NCBI GenBank assembly: GCA_964006375.1
Contig: OZ023267.1
Coordinates: forward strand, 16,069,471-16,133,470
Direction: 5' to 3'
DNA length: 64,000 nt
From: Tillus elongatus
Taxonomy: Eukaryota > Arthropoda > Insecta > Coleoptera > Cleridae
The notes beneath the pieces are model-generated. The model had not been told where the DNA came from. It worked only from the letters and a program-made list of their open reading frames with translations, and ran no database searches. Positions 26,653 to 41,000 of the stretch are shown in pieces. Made by a program: the position numbers and the translations under genes. The first letter of the stretch is position 1. Each line of letters begins with the position of its first letter.

Positions 26653-26929
26653 TTACTTCGCTTTTTTAATAGAATTAAATAAATAGTGTCAAACCACGAC
26701 GTATTCAGTTACAAATATGAATTCAGAATTCCGATGACGTCATCAGCTAATTCAATTTCCCTAGATCAAAACTACCGAATGCTGTCTTCTGGTCAAAGAA
26801 AACGGTGTGAATTCCGCTCAAGGCAAGTAGAATGTCAGTCCTCTGTCATGCCGTTACCTGTGAACTGTGATGTCGGTAATACAGAGCCCATACTTAACTA
26901 CAATTAAAATGTGTAGTTCAAATGTACCA

Positions 26930-29026
<2,097 letters not shown>

Positions 29027-29114
<88 letters not shown>
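29027..29114. repeat. (TA)n microsatellite after the PLE
   Basis: TA tract immediately 3' of the Penelope-like tail. It continues into an inverted left block of the TA-core family (ctcggatatgg near 29140, gcgcggtcatttaaa near 29163). Confidence 0.9.
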
Positions 29115-29118
<4 letters not shown>

Positions 29119-29199
29119 ATATATAAATTGAAAGTGACCTCGGATATGGTTTCTAGGGGACCTAGTGCGCGGTCATTTAAAAAATATTTTTCGTCGAAG

Positions 29200-29594
29200 A
29201 TGCACTACAAGTATTATCATTAGCTAGTACATTTTCAGCTGTTGAATTCTGCAAAGTTTCAACTTACTACTTCAATCTTGCAAAGTATGGGTAGGTGGTG
29301 ACTTGAAAGCCATTCTGTATGTGACTTTGCATATACATTATTACATTATATAATAATCAGCTTTTGTAACTGTCAAAAGTTAGCATTTTAACATCACGTT
29401 TTCCTATTCGACAGCAACTTATCTTTTCCAGAATAATTGAACTAATGAGGTACACATACTTAGACGTTAATGTAGATAACAAAATCAGTCTAGCTGTAGT
29501 CTTATTGAGCAACTGTTTCTGCACATGTGCTTTTGATAAGTAGTAAACAGAAATATAACACTAACGTATCAGTTGTAATTACATATTCCAAAGT
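29200..29594 (+). promoter_or_regulatory. upstream region of UGT exon B with initiator-like site
   Basis: A TCAGTT arthropod initiator-like hexamer lies at 29569-29574. An AT-rich TATA-like aaatataac is at 29551-29559, slightly close for a canonical pair. The 5' leader would then be only about 25 nt. Confidence 0.3.
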
Positions 29595-30500
29595 ATGACT
29601 ATATTTTTAATGTTTCATCTTGGTGGAACAATCGGTATTTTATTATTGTGTTGTGTTAGCTGCTATGAAATTCTTGGACTGTTTCCGTATTACTCAAAGA
29701 GCCACATGGCGGTTTATAGACCAGTTATGGAAAAATTGGCAGAAAGGGGCCATAATGTAACTGTTGTCAGCCGACATCCTCTGCCAAACCCACTCTCAAA
29801 ATATACGGACATAATTATAACAGGGCCCAGACAATCGTACTATCCAATAGCTAGAGCTATTGAGTATTATCGAAGTATTTCTAGAGGAACAAGTCATTTA
29901 GATGGTGAGGAAGAAAATTGGGAATCCGTACCTATTTATACACTTTCGAAGATAGAAAGATATGAAGCAGCGTTACTATTGCTGCAACAAGCAAATGATG
30001 TATGCGAAGTTGGCTTACAAACACCAGCTGTTAGAAATCTTATTTCTTCAAAGGCAACATTTGATTTAGTTTTGGTTGAAATGTTTAACACTGATTGTTT
30101 CTTGGGATTTGCAGATAAATTTAAGGCTCCTTTGATTGGAGTCAGTTCTTCTACTTTGATGTCATGGCTACACGATAGATTTGGGGAACCAAGTAACCCA
30201 TCCTATATTCCAAACAATTTTCTTCCACTTTCTCAGAAAATGAGTTTTCTAGAGAAAGTAGAAAATACGGCAGTGTTTCTATTGAACAATATATTTTATG
30301 CTTTTTTGAATGAACAAAGTGACCAAGAAATTGCAAAAAAGTATTTTGGCAATGATATATCCTCACTAAAAAAGATCGCAAATAATGCAAGTCTGATATT
30401 AGTGAACACGCATTTCACTTTGAATTTTGCAAGACCAAATGTTCCAAATGTAGTAGAAATTGGTGGGGTCCATATAAAAAAACCAAAGCAACTAAATAAC
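29595..30500 (+). CDS. UGT: UDP-glycosyltransferase, first exon B (N-terminal domain, with insertion)
   Basis: 302 residues. Signal peptide (hydrophobic stretch IGILLLCCVSC, about residues 13-23) precedes YEILGLFPYYSKSH. His37 is the catalytic base and Asp167 (NTDCFLG) its partner. DRFGEPSNPSYIPNNF and KVENT are conserved. Donor aac|gtaagt at 30501 is in phase 0, at the same protein position as in the other copies. Relative to exons C-E there is an extra segment of about 28-31 residues (about 79-112, including GTSHLDGEEENW) in the variable acceptor-recognition region, acidic at its end, and SKSH replaces GKSH. No stop or frameshift. The frame's continuation to 30518 is intronic. Confidence 0.93.
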
Positions 30501-31429
30501 GTAAGTAGTTTTCCATAACAGTTAGGCATTTAACTATCTAATTGGATAAAAAAGAAGTTTCTCTCCACAACTTCAAATTTGCTTTTTTTCTATTTTAAGC
30601 GAAAATTCGTAGCAAAGATGACGATCTTTTCTATGGTTAGCTACCTTAGCCAAACTACTTTGGATCTATCTTGATTTTCATTAGTACACCACGCTGGTGA
30701 GCTCTAATAAGAGCAAAACCGGTATGTGTTTCTAATAAGAGTCAAGACTATGAAAGATGGTGACAAGGCTGACGATGTACGAAATAGTTATTTGCACATA
30801 GTCTCCATGTATAACATTTTGTGTTTATCAGAGCTGCCGTAACAACATATCACCAATTCATACTTGTTGTTGCCCTTACTTGGTGAAACCGTTCGATACT
30901 AACTATAGACGTATTTCTTTGGCTCTACAAATGTTCACTAACGTCTCTGTAACCGGTTTGGCAACATGAGACAGAAGATGATGTTGTTAAACAACGAAAG
31001 CGGTCACAGAGAAGAAAATAGATATTTGTGAAGCCAGAAAAATAGTCTCTACGTTTAAATTGAACATTTTACCTAGTTACGCACCAAGATGGCGACTCTG
31101 TCGTATAGTTCATTATGCTCAGTATCAAAATTCTCAAACCAATGACGTACGAAATGTAATTTCTCATGGACTTGAATTTTTGGTTCAATAGTTATTTTTC
31201 TTTATTCAATTACAATTTTTGGAGAAGATTTATTTGTTTAGAATGTTTCAAAAATAAAATTAAAGTAAATGTTTTGCCAGCCTCGCAGAAAAAGCTACAT
31301 TATTTTATCAGTTTTAGAAGGCCTGGGTGCGGCAAGTACATTATGGTAGCGCACTGTTATTAGACATTACTTCCTTCAAAGAATTATTAGTTAAATAGGG
31401 AATAAATAAAGAAAAAAAAGAAAGAAAAA
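30501..31429. other. intronic/intergenic stretch, small repeat fragments
   Basis: No UGT constant exon found (no ITHGG-like motif). A block at 30937-31110 (aacgtctctgtaaccgg, gtgaagccagaaaaatagtc, caccaagatggcgactctgt) recurs in pieces near 6750 and 16950, so it is a dispersed repeat. Confidence 0.4.
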
Positions 31430-32090
31430 AAAGGTTCGCGACGCAGCAAGGGCGTTATGGTAGTGAATTCTCATAAAAATGTTTGTAATAGGAAATATAT
31501 TTTTTTTAAGAAAGCTTGCATCAAATTTGGTTACCAGTATACCCTATACAGGAGAAACCTTGTACCATGTTTTATCTAAATAACTTTATTGTTTGACAAT
31601 ATACAAAAATCTTCCAAAAATACACTTAAAATGTGCCTAAAAAAACTGGTTTCCTGGCCAACGAACCTTAGGTTAATAGTAAATTAAGCTACCGAAAGAA
31701 ACATTTTGTGAAAAATCGCTACCATAATGCACTTGCTGAGTCCCGAATTTATTTCCTTACAAACGTACATTATCTTTCGATGGAAAATGCAATAATATAA
31801 GGCGTGTTCGATTAGAAAAAAAAATTGCATCACCAGGGACTTATGGGCCACCTGTGATTATAAAAATAATTTTATAACAGCAGCTCCAGACATCGTGTAA
31901 TTAAAATATAAAAAGTTTTCTCATATCTTGTCTAATAATGGATATATTGAGCTGTACTCTAGAAACCCGTCACCCTGTATATATGAAAACAGATAAAAAC
32001 TGAAACTAACCCAGATATGCGTTCTATGGGGCGTAGTTCGCGTTCATTTGAAAAAATGTTTTCAAAATTCAAAAGTCACTAAAATAGTAT
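31430..32090. repeat. TA-core family: central module plus inner half of an inverted arm
   Basis: gacgcagcaagggcgttatg (31442) and accataatgcacttgctgag (31720) bound the central module. The arm follows in inverted order: gggacttatgggccacct, gtaattaaaat, cgtcaccctgtatatat (31966), ttcgcgttcatttgaaaaaa (32037). The outer half resumes at 32960 after unrelated sequence. Confidence 0.7.
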
Positions 32091-32959
32091 CCAACTCTAT
32101 GAGTAAAATTGTGATGGCCAAAAATAAATATGAATGTAAGAAGAAGAGCATGCCTACATTTGTATAACAAATGTCAGAAAACAAAATACTTATTTACATG
32201 TCGCTTTGAAAGTAGATATGATATTTATCAAAATAATTTGTCAGTTGAATATGACATGTACTGTTGCCGTGGACTATTATGGACTGTTGTATTACGTCTT
32301 ATAAGAATCTTGTTTTTTTTTGGAGTAAAAAAGCTTATTTTACTGTTTAAACATTTTTCGATCCCTTAACCTGAAATGGTTTTCGTCTCATTGAACGCTG
32401 TTTCATTATAGAGTCACAGTAGGTTTTATAATCTAGAAATTATTCTATTTTGTGTGACATACCTAGAACAAATTTTATTTTCCTTCAATTATAAAAGACA
32501 ATTTTATGTAAGATCCTTTATTTTCTGTGCCCAATGTGTTGAACGGGTGCGAAACGGGAGAAGGAAATTTCATTTAAAGTTAAAATGACGAAGAGAGCCT
32601 TATTCGAGGCACCAGCGTTGTTTCCATTTTTTTATATTAATAACATTTATAGGTAAATTGTCAGATTGGCGTATTTTTCGTTTTTTGAAAATAAAATACA
32701 GAAACATGCCTAGAGGAAACCCTTTATGCATTAACCATCGGACAAATGCTGTGATCTCAACTCTACAATACAGTTAAGAGACCTAAAGTAAATTTGAGGT
32801 TCTGTGCAAGGTAAACATGCTACAGCGGAGCTAGAAATGCAAACTGTAAAAAATTCACCTTACAGAAGTCCATAGAAAGTAGAAACTACCTACCAACACC
32901 GTTTCTCCATAAAAAAAATTCACTTTGCCCAATTGAAAAAAAAAAGTGAAATAATAAAA
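32091..32959. other. unassigned stretch inside a TA-core family copy
   Basis: Separates the two halves of one inverted arm, so it may be an inserted element or the product of a deletion and rearrangement. The frame 32130-32369 (+) shows no domain. No UGT exon seen. Confidence 0.3.
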
Positions 32960-33640
32960 GTGATCTGATTCCTTAAAATCAAATAAATAACTGAAACTGC
33001 TACCAAAGCATCAATTAAAGGGTGTATTTTAAATTAATTTACTGCAACTAATTTAATAAAATAAAGAACAATGAAGATTGTAGCGGAAACTTGAGGCTTT
33101 TTAACTTCTTACGACATTTATGCTGCATAGCCGTTCAGGTAGATTATCTATAACATATCAATTTTGACGTTTTGAATCGGGACTTTTTTGACGTTTTAAG
33201 AATAAAAACCAAACAGCTTATAACTTTTTTATCTTATCGTACAGATTTAAATTTTGGTGCGTGGTTTTCTTTTTATGATATAAACCCTCGCACCCAATGT
33301 GATTGCCCTAACTTTGTTATTTTCGGAGATATAAAAATTTTCCGAAAGAAAACTCAAAATTTTCCCAGAGAAATTAGTCAGATTTCCCTGGCTAACGAAT
33401 TTATCCAAGCGACCCGCGAAAGGAAGGTATTCACCAAATTTTATCAGAATCGGTTCATTATTTTTTGAGTTATCGGTGTGACACATAAATATATACATAT
33501 GAAGTCTGAATCCGACCTCGAATTTGGGTTTCAGGGGTCCTAAATAGCGCTCATCTGAAGAAATTTTTTCAAAATTCAAAAGTCGCGACCTCCTTATTAG
33601 TGAATTTTTTTAAACACAAAATTCACTAAAAAGACTGTAT
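32960..33640 (-). repeat. TA-core family, outer half of an inverted arm
   Basis: ctgctaccaaagcatcaat (32998), attttgacgttttgaatcgg (33160), ctttgttattttcggagat (33311), gttatcggtgtgaca (33470), a nearly absent TA tract (atatacat), and aaaagtcgcgacctccttat (33576) with the terminal hairpin. Confidence 0.75.
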
Positions 33641-34320
33641 GTAGCCCGTAACTTCTAGTATCGAATTTCATACAAAATTGTCTTTATTAAATACTTGCTC
33701 TTGTATTGAAAAAAAGGCTGGATTCGTTGTGGCAACAGGTTTCCATAAAAGCATTTCAACACCTAATAAGTTATATTTCAAATAAGCGAAAACCTTTAAC
33801 TGTAATACATATTAAAATATTTATAAAGCAGCATACTAAATTCTATAAACGTACGAAATAGGCTTCGGAGGTACAATATTGTTCCTATAAAAGCTTTTTT
33901 TTTCAAATTGGTTCGGTCGTGTTGGCTTGAACAAAATCATCCAAGTCATATATGAACCGAGGAAAATACATGTCACGGTTATAATTTGGCAAGTTACTCC
34001 ATTTTATGCATAGCTTGGATAAGTATGTTGGGAAGTTCGAACTGATTAGTTTTTGAGGAAAAAATGTAATTGTCTTTGGAAAACTATACAAATTTTAATG
34101 AAATTTGTACACAAGCTTCCTCTAAAGAAAGTAGAGTAGCTACATACAGCAAACGTTAATATTCTAGCTCCATAGAAAACTGAGTTGCAAGCATTTAGTT
34201 TCTTGTCGCAGAAGAAAATCAAAATTGAAGAAGGTACTATGATAAAAACAATTTATGCAACTTCATTGGCAAAAGAAGAGGATTTTTTTTTGAATTTTCA
34301 CTAACGGGGAGATCTGTTTT
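33641..34320. other. unassigned stretch
   Basis: AT-rich. The segment 33905-34100 loosely resembles the right-hand block of the TA-core family but is too diverged to assign. Confidence 0.3.
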
Positions 34321-34321
34321 T

Positions 34322-34399
<78 letters not shown>
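34322..34399. repeat. compound microsatellite (CA)n(TA)n
   Basis: (CA)n 34322-34343 followed directly by (TA)n to about 34399. Confidence 0.95.
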
Positions 34400-34402
<3 letters not shown>

Positions 34403-34432
34403 CCAAATTGACGTCGCCCGACGGACGAGGAG

Positions 34433-34876
34433 TTGGAGTATAGTGCCAGTCAAAAAATCGTTAAAAAGTGTGACATTTGCGGGAATGCTTTTCGGTCATA
34501 CTTGAAATGTGTTATCTGTGGGTTTATTCTGCATTCTAAGCGTTTTGAAACGGCAAACAAGGTCTTTAAGATATCAAACGGAAAGAAATCAAACTGGAGG
34601 TGTAAATTGTGTTTCGATCAAAAAACTAATGATCAAATGCAGCTACAAGAGTGTGAAAGTGAAAATGAATTAAAACAAAGAGCTGAGCAGTATAAGCGTG
34701 AGATAGATCTATTATACAAGCTAAATTCTGAACTGGGTATTTCAAACGGTTTATTGAAATTAAGGCTAAAGGTTATCAAAACCCATTTTTGTGATATCGT
34801 GGAAATACAAAGGAATTCTACAAATTTAAATCGATGTAAATCAACTAATGTAAGTGAGATGGTGCCACAAGAGTAG
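34433..34876 (+). pseudogene. retroelement ORF1 fragment with PHD-like zinc finger and coiled coil
   Basis: 147 residues. Zinc-ligand spacing C13-x2-C16, C26-x2-C29, H34, then C57-x2-C60 resembles a PHD finger, but the Cys expected three residues after H34 is Arg. Residues about 65-115 are charged and heptad-like (coiled coil). PHD/coiled-coil ORF1 proteins occur in several insect non-LTR retrotransposons, where they bind element RNA. The following 650 bp contain a matching gag-like remnant, supporting a retroelement rather than a host gene. Confidence 0.55.
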
Positions 34877-35029
34877 AGATCTTATTGTGAAACAGTAAAA
34901 GTAAAAACTGACGCTACAGCTGTTCTTATCATTGAATCGATAAATAAAAATGTTGACTTGGATTATTTCAAAACAAAAATAAACCCTGCTGACCTTGGCC
35001 CTGGAATAAATTAAACAAACAAACACTGG

Positions 35030-35528
35030 CAAGATGATTATAAACTATACAAACAATGACTATCGTCAAAGTGTTAGGGAAGATCTTGAAAAAAAAAACG
35101 TAGGTCAAAATTTCAAATTCTGTGTTCCGGATAAATTTCTTCCTAGAATAAAAATTATAAATGCGGAATCTACGAACTGTGACAACAAAGAAATGTAAGA
35201 AGATATTTTAAGAGAAAATCAGTTAAATACTGTAAATAGCATTAATTTTTAAAATTACAAAAAAAAATCAGGCATGTATATTATTGTTGAGGCAAATCCT
35301 GCCATTTTTAGAAAGCTTATAGCACTGGGTTTTAACTTTGTAGTATGGAGGAAATGTTATATAAGCGAATCTTTAATTATAACCCGCTGTTACAAATGTT
35401 CTTTCGGTCACATATCTAATAATTGCAAGAGCCCTTGTTTTTAGTGTGTAAAATGTGCAGAAAATCACAAACTAGAAGAGTGTGATGGTAAATCTCCACT
35501 ATTATGTATAAATTGTGAACAAAAATAA
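35030..35528 (+). pseudogene. gag-like CCHC remnant of the same retroelement ORF1
   Basis: In-frame stops interrupt a gag-like reading: FKFCVPDKFLPRIKIINA (35110-35165), then CYKCSFGHISNNC and CVKCAENHKLEEC (35392-35485), a pair of zinc knuckles typical of Jockey/I-like ORF1 proteins. No downstream RT is attached. The left end of a DNA transposon begins immediately after. Confidence 0.65.
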
Positions 35529-36154
35529 ATTATTAAAAGGAGTACGGCTCACAATTGAATTATGAAAATTCACGCACGTGGGATTCTCGAAATTTTCAGT
35601 CACTGAAAATATTGACGTTAGTATGGGACTTCCTGTTATACCGGAAGTAGACGTCAACTATATTATTTTAAATAGAAGATGGTGGTTTTTATTACGGATC
35701 TAGATTGATTGTCAAATTTTATGGTAGGCTTTACTAACATGTTATGTCATTTTTCTTAACCATTTTCGAGATATTTTATCTTTTAAAAAAATGTCTTAAA
35801 TACATTGTCACATTACACAACCTGCATCTCTCCTATTTTTTAACCTGAAGAGTTGAAATTCTAAAATGCAAGTTCTTAAATTTGACAAAAAAATTGGAAT
35901 TTACTAAAGCTAGTGCAGGTTAGACAGGGTGTCCGAAATAGACTGGTCAATCGTGACAACTTTAAAACCTAATAACTCTCTTATTTTAAATAGAATATCC
36001 TATATTTTATAACGTCAGTTCATATACTTTTTATTGTTCCTTCGATTGGTGTCAGTATTTTCCCTATACCTAAGTCCCACTGATTTGTAGATATTTAAAT
36101 ATTATTTGCGATAATAAATAATTATTAGTCAGTTTATCAGGTTGCGAAAAACTT

Positions 36155-37010
36155 TTGAATAGAACTTTTATTTACGAGGAATATGATCGAACTATTACCA
36201 GAAGATGTCATGTGGTTGCAAAGAGATTTTCACATAAACACAGATCAACTCGTTACATGATCAGAATACTACTAAAAAAGTATGGAGTGTTTCGTCCAAA
36301 ATTTCATAAGAGTAAAGCATTATTAGGAAACAAAGAGATCTGTGTGTTATCACTTTACAATAAATGTTCGAAATTTGCAACATTCACTTCGAGGCACATC
36401 TGCGATAAGCAATAATTATCATCACTATATCAGGTTCTCTAGGAGATGACAATTTTAGTTTACTTTAATACACCGTTTAGAACTTAGGGATTTTTCCCGG
36501 AGTGTGGAATTCTGTGAATGGTATCTTTTGAAAACTCAAGGAGATGAAAATTTCTCAAGAAAAATTATACGGTCCGATAGGTCAAAATTTTCAAAGTGGG
36601 GCATGTTCAATCGTCACAACAATGGTCTGGCGAAGATCCTCACATTACTAGAGAACGAAATTTCCAGGACTGTTGGATAGTTTGCGCCGTAAAATACAAT
36701 ATAATTGATGCCCTTAACGTTTATGATGAGAAATTAACAGGTTGGTACCAATAATATTAAACAATACTGAATTTCATTTGCGTATTAGTATATTATGTTA
36801 TTAAAATATTTGTTAGACTAAATTTGGAAATATGACCCTTTTATTCATATCATTAATGATGGTAAGAAAAAAAAAGGTAAGAACGAACTCTAAACGTGCA
36901 GTATTCACAGGTCCTGGATATTGTCGCATTCTGCAGCAAGTAATAATACCAGCGCTAAACTCCTTGCATAAACACGATGCTGCAGAAATTTGGCATCAAC
37001 AAAATGGAGC
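36155..37010 (+). pseudogene. decayed mariner-type transposase pieces
   Basis: Frame 36155-36415 (EYDRTITRRCHVVAKRF) is a helix-turn-helix-like N-terminus. Another frame near 36605-36740 reads SGEDPHITRERNFQDCWIVCAV and DEKLTGWYQ, the region after the first catalytic Asp. A third near 36925-37010 reads QQVIIPALNSLHKHD and WHQQNGA, where the QQDGA catalytic Asp is replaced by Asn. Stops and frameshifts throughout. The sequence switches to a foreign retrotransposon fragment directly after QQNGA. Confidence 0.65.
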
Positions 37011-37246
37011 TTTGTGGGCGAAAGTTGATCCAGATCTTCTGGAGCAAGCTTTACCTTGCCAAAGAGCAGGTATCTAGTCCTGTCCGCTGCCGGACAGTAA
37101 CACAGCACGTGCTCTGCTGTCTCGTCACTCTCCATACACAGCCGGCACTCGGTCTCCTGACCGATCCCAATACGGTGCATGTGGTGCCGCAAGCGGCAGT
37201 GTCCTGTATACAGGCCGACTAGAGTACTCAGTTGTTGTCTGTTCAT
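36905..37246 (-). pseudogene. retrotransposon zf-RVT fragment inside the mariner relic
   Basis: The coding match runs from about 37322 down to 37012 on the minus strand: LYTGHCRLRHHMHRIGIG, C-x2-C and HVLCYCP, the zinc-binding C-terminal domain of R1/I/Jockey-like elements. It is closely similar to 7049-7414. Residues beyond about 37010 (KLHFVDAKF...) belong to antisense transposase sequence, so the frame is chimeric. Confidence 0.7.
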
Positions 37247-38031
37247 CTCTAGAAGTTTTTTAGCCCTTGACTCAGACAGGCCATTTATGAAGGCCTTAGA
37301 GTGGGCTAATCCTGGAAGATTTTGAATTATACTCCTCGTAAATAAAAGTTATATTTAAAAGTCGTCGCATATTTTACTTATATTGGAAGATAACGTTTAA
37401 ATTTTTCATCCCATAGGCAACCTGATAAACTGACTAATAATTATTTCTTATCGCAAATAAGGTTTAAATATCTTCAAATCGGTGGGACTTAGGTATAGGG
37501 AATGCTGATACCAATCGAAATAACAATAAAAAGTACATAAACTAACCTTATAAAATATAGTTATATAGAGTTATTAGGTTTTAAAATTGTCACGATTGAC
37601 CGGTCTATTTCGGACACCCTGTTAAATATGTAGTCGGTTTAGTAAATTCAAAGTATTTTGTGACATTTTAGAATTTTCACTTTAAAATGTCAACTCTTCA
37701 GGTTGAAAAATAAATGAGATTTTTTTTTATAAAACTTTATTTACAAAATAAACTATACATTGTCTAAATCAATAAATAAAAATATAAACATATATCCCAA
37801 TATTCGTTAAGAGCTTAACTATCATAATATACTGAATTTATGCATCAAAGATAAAAATTCTGCTATTATTCCCCTTCCCCGTGCATATATAAGGGCCATA
37901 TACACACATTGTACAGATATGCAGATAAAATAAATTTACAATAATAATATCCACTATTCTATGCCATAAAGTTTTCAAATTCCGCTTTCTTATTTTTTGT
38001 TCTTTTCTTCCTCTTTTCCCTATTTCTCTAT

Positions 38032-41000
38032 TTATAAGCACAATATTATATCTTCATACTCAGCTGGATATTTATGCTGGCTTTTATTTATTAAATATTT
38101 TATTTCTTCCTTAAAAAATTGCAAATTCAGCCAACCGCTACTGTGAGAAGCAAAATCAATCAGCTTTGCCAATATTAACATAATAAAACTGGCTTTCTTC
38201 CCACATTTAAAGCTAAAACTTAGATAATCTTCTAGCTTTGCGTTCGATCCATCAAATGCATTTAGAACTGCAACCGCATATCCTGATATCGCTGTCATAT
38301 TGTTGTTGCAGCTAAACAAATGTAGTTTGTCGCCGTTTATGTAATTACATTGCTTACAACTTGGGGTATCACTTAATCCAATTTTAAATAAATATGCATC
38401 AGTTATAATCACGTCGTTAATAAATTTATAGCATTCACTTTTCATATGATGGTTTAGATTTTTATCAAACACATTTCGATATATAGTTTTCAGTTTTTGT
38501 ATTTCTGTCACTCTTTCCTGTTCCCTTTTTACTAGTTCTTTATATATGTTTTTAACATTTATTGTGTCGTTTTTGAGAAGATCTGGATCTATGTACGCAG
38601 CTTCCATTATAATTCTTTTTAGATGCGGTGCATTTCTAAATAAAGGTGAATTCTTGTCAGGTGGGTTTGCTACTTTGTTTAACATAGAAATATAACTGCT
38701 ATTTGAGTATAATTCCCAGAATCTCAATGTTCTGGCTATCAAAAAGGCATTTGCTTTGGTTAGTGGATCTATTAAACTTAATCCACCCAACTTTTTCGGC
38801 AGTATAATTTGAGCACGTTTTACTCTCCCAATTGTTCGTTGCCATATAAAAAACCCACACATCGATATTATACGCTTAGCAACCATTTTTGGAAGCGGCA
38901 AAACCTGGCTGACATACCACATTTTAGACAGTACATAGGTGTTTATAAAAGCCACCCTCTGCAATAAACTAAAATTTCTGTGCCTATTCTGATTTGTTAT
39001 TAAGTAGATATTACTTGTGACTTTGGACCAATTTATTTTTACCATGTCTTTAATATTTTTGTTGAAAACGATACCTAATATTTTAACGGTTTGTTCAAAA
39101 GTAAACCATTCATACCTTCTTGTTGTTCCACTTCTATTGTCTGGTCCAATTTTCAGCGCTTTGCATTTTTTTATATTTAATTTCTGTCCGGATAGTAGGC
39201 AAAATCTATCGATTATTTGTTTGGCTTGTTCTAATTGATTTTCTTGTAAGGTTATTGTGAGATCGTCAGCATACGCACTAATTGCCATATTCTTTTCTTG
39301 CAGCTTCACTATCAAAAGATTAATTGCCAAAGTATACAGCAGCATCGACATAGGGCATCCTTGACGAACTCCCCTATTTACATTATATGGGGATGATATC
39401 TTGTTTCCATTCTTTATTCTTGTCGTGCTTCCTTCATACAATTTCTTTAGAATATTGATAAAGTATAAACTGAAACCATGTTCCTCTAGGGCATACCATA
39501 AAAATTTGTGATCTAGACGATCAAAAGCATGATCAAAATCTAATGACACTAAAATTTCTTGAGCCTGTTCCTTGTTTTGTTTAGCAATTTTTTCTCTAAG
39601 TCGAATGACCCCCATTATAATATTATTGTTTGTATTTGAAATACCTGTCTGAGCCTCGGATATTATGTCACCTAAAGATTCGTTGATTCTGCTCTTTAGA
39701 ATTTTCATAAACAGTTTATAATCGTAATTTAATAACGACAGTGGTCTGTATTCTTTTATTGTTACTGGATTCGGAGTCTTGGGGATTAGAATTTGAACGC
39801 TCTCCTTCATTTCGTTTGGAATTTCTCTATTTTGCATCATATTGTTCATGATTTCTGTCATTTCGGTTTTAATTAGCTTCCAAAATTTAAAGTAAAATTC
39901 GCTAGTAATTCCATCAATTCCTGGAGATTTGTTTTTTGGGCTACTTTTCAATGCTAGCTTTATTTCTTGTTCAGTAACCTCTTTGATAAGCTGCTGATTT
40001 GTTTCATCTGTTACTTTTTTATTTGATTTAAATTCATTATTTCTTGCTCGGTATTTTTCACCAGTAGAACTCATATTTTCTGAGTAAAGATTTTCAAAAT
40101 AATTCTTAATATAATCGTTTATAATACTTGTATCTGTAAGCTCTGCGTCTGCATCATCTTTAAGTGTTTGTATTTCAGTATTAGACTTTTTTATTTTCAT
40201 TATATGGAATAAGGATATATTTTCGTTTTGTAACATATATGTATTCTTGACATTAAGTTTCATTTCATCCAACAAAATTTTTTGCTTTTGTATAATGAGT
40301 GCTCTGTACCTTTTTATTTCTTGGTAGGTTTCACAATTAGGTGTTTTTTCCATTAAGTTTTTCAAACAGCTTTGGTAAAATTCGATCATTTTTTGTTTCT
40401 CTTTAAAAATTCTACATCCTTGCCACTTCAGAAAAGCCTGTAATTTTGGTTTCGCATACTTAATCCACCAGTCTAAAGTGTTCTTATACTTATTTTTGTT
40501 TTTAGTCCAGTTAGTCCATTCAATATTCAATAAATCTGAGAGTTCTTCGTTAGTTAGTATATAGTTGTTCAAATTCCACACCGGATTTTTTTCTACTGGA
40601 ATGAGATTTCTAGTCATTTTCACTGTAACTTGTACACCACGATGATCGGTGAATGGGGTAGTATGAAGGTCACTTTTTCCAACAAACTGTTTGCAATTTT
40701 GTGTTATATAAATTCTGTCAAGTCTTGTGCCAGTGTTTTGCTGAAAATATGTGTATCCAGGTATTGTTTTGTGATGCAATGTCCACGCGTCTTCTAGTTT
40801 AAAATTTTCAATTATTCTTTTTAGCGTTACGCAAGTATTATTGTAGTTTATGTTAGAACATTGACTGGGGTCAGTTATACAGTTAAAATCCCCTGCCATA
40901 ATTATGTATTTACGTGGGTTAGCCAAAAGTATATAAAATTCCTCGCTGAGCAATTTTTCTCTTTGTAATTTATTCTGTGATCCACTTGGCATATATAAGT

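Larger units (their letters stand above)
35921..37624 (+). mobile_element. mariner-type element with ~300-bp TIRs, decayed
   Basis: Ends cagggtgtccgaaatagac (35925) and gtctatttcggacaccctg (complement, to 37621) mirror each other inward for about 250-300 bp (35925-36190 and 37330-37621), including cctaagtcccac/gtgggacttagg. Inside are pieces of a mariner-type transposase on the plus strand and a captured retrotransposon fragment. TA is present at 37623-37624 and 35921-35922, but the exact left end is uncertain by two bases. Confidence 0.75.
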
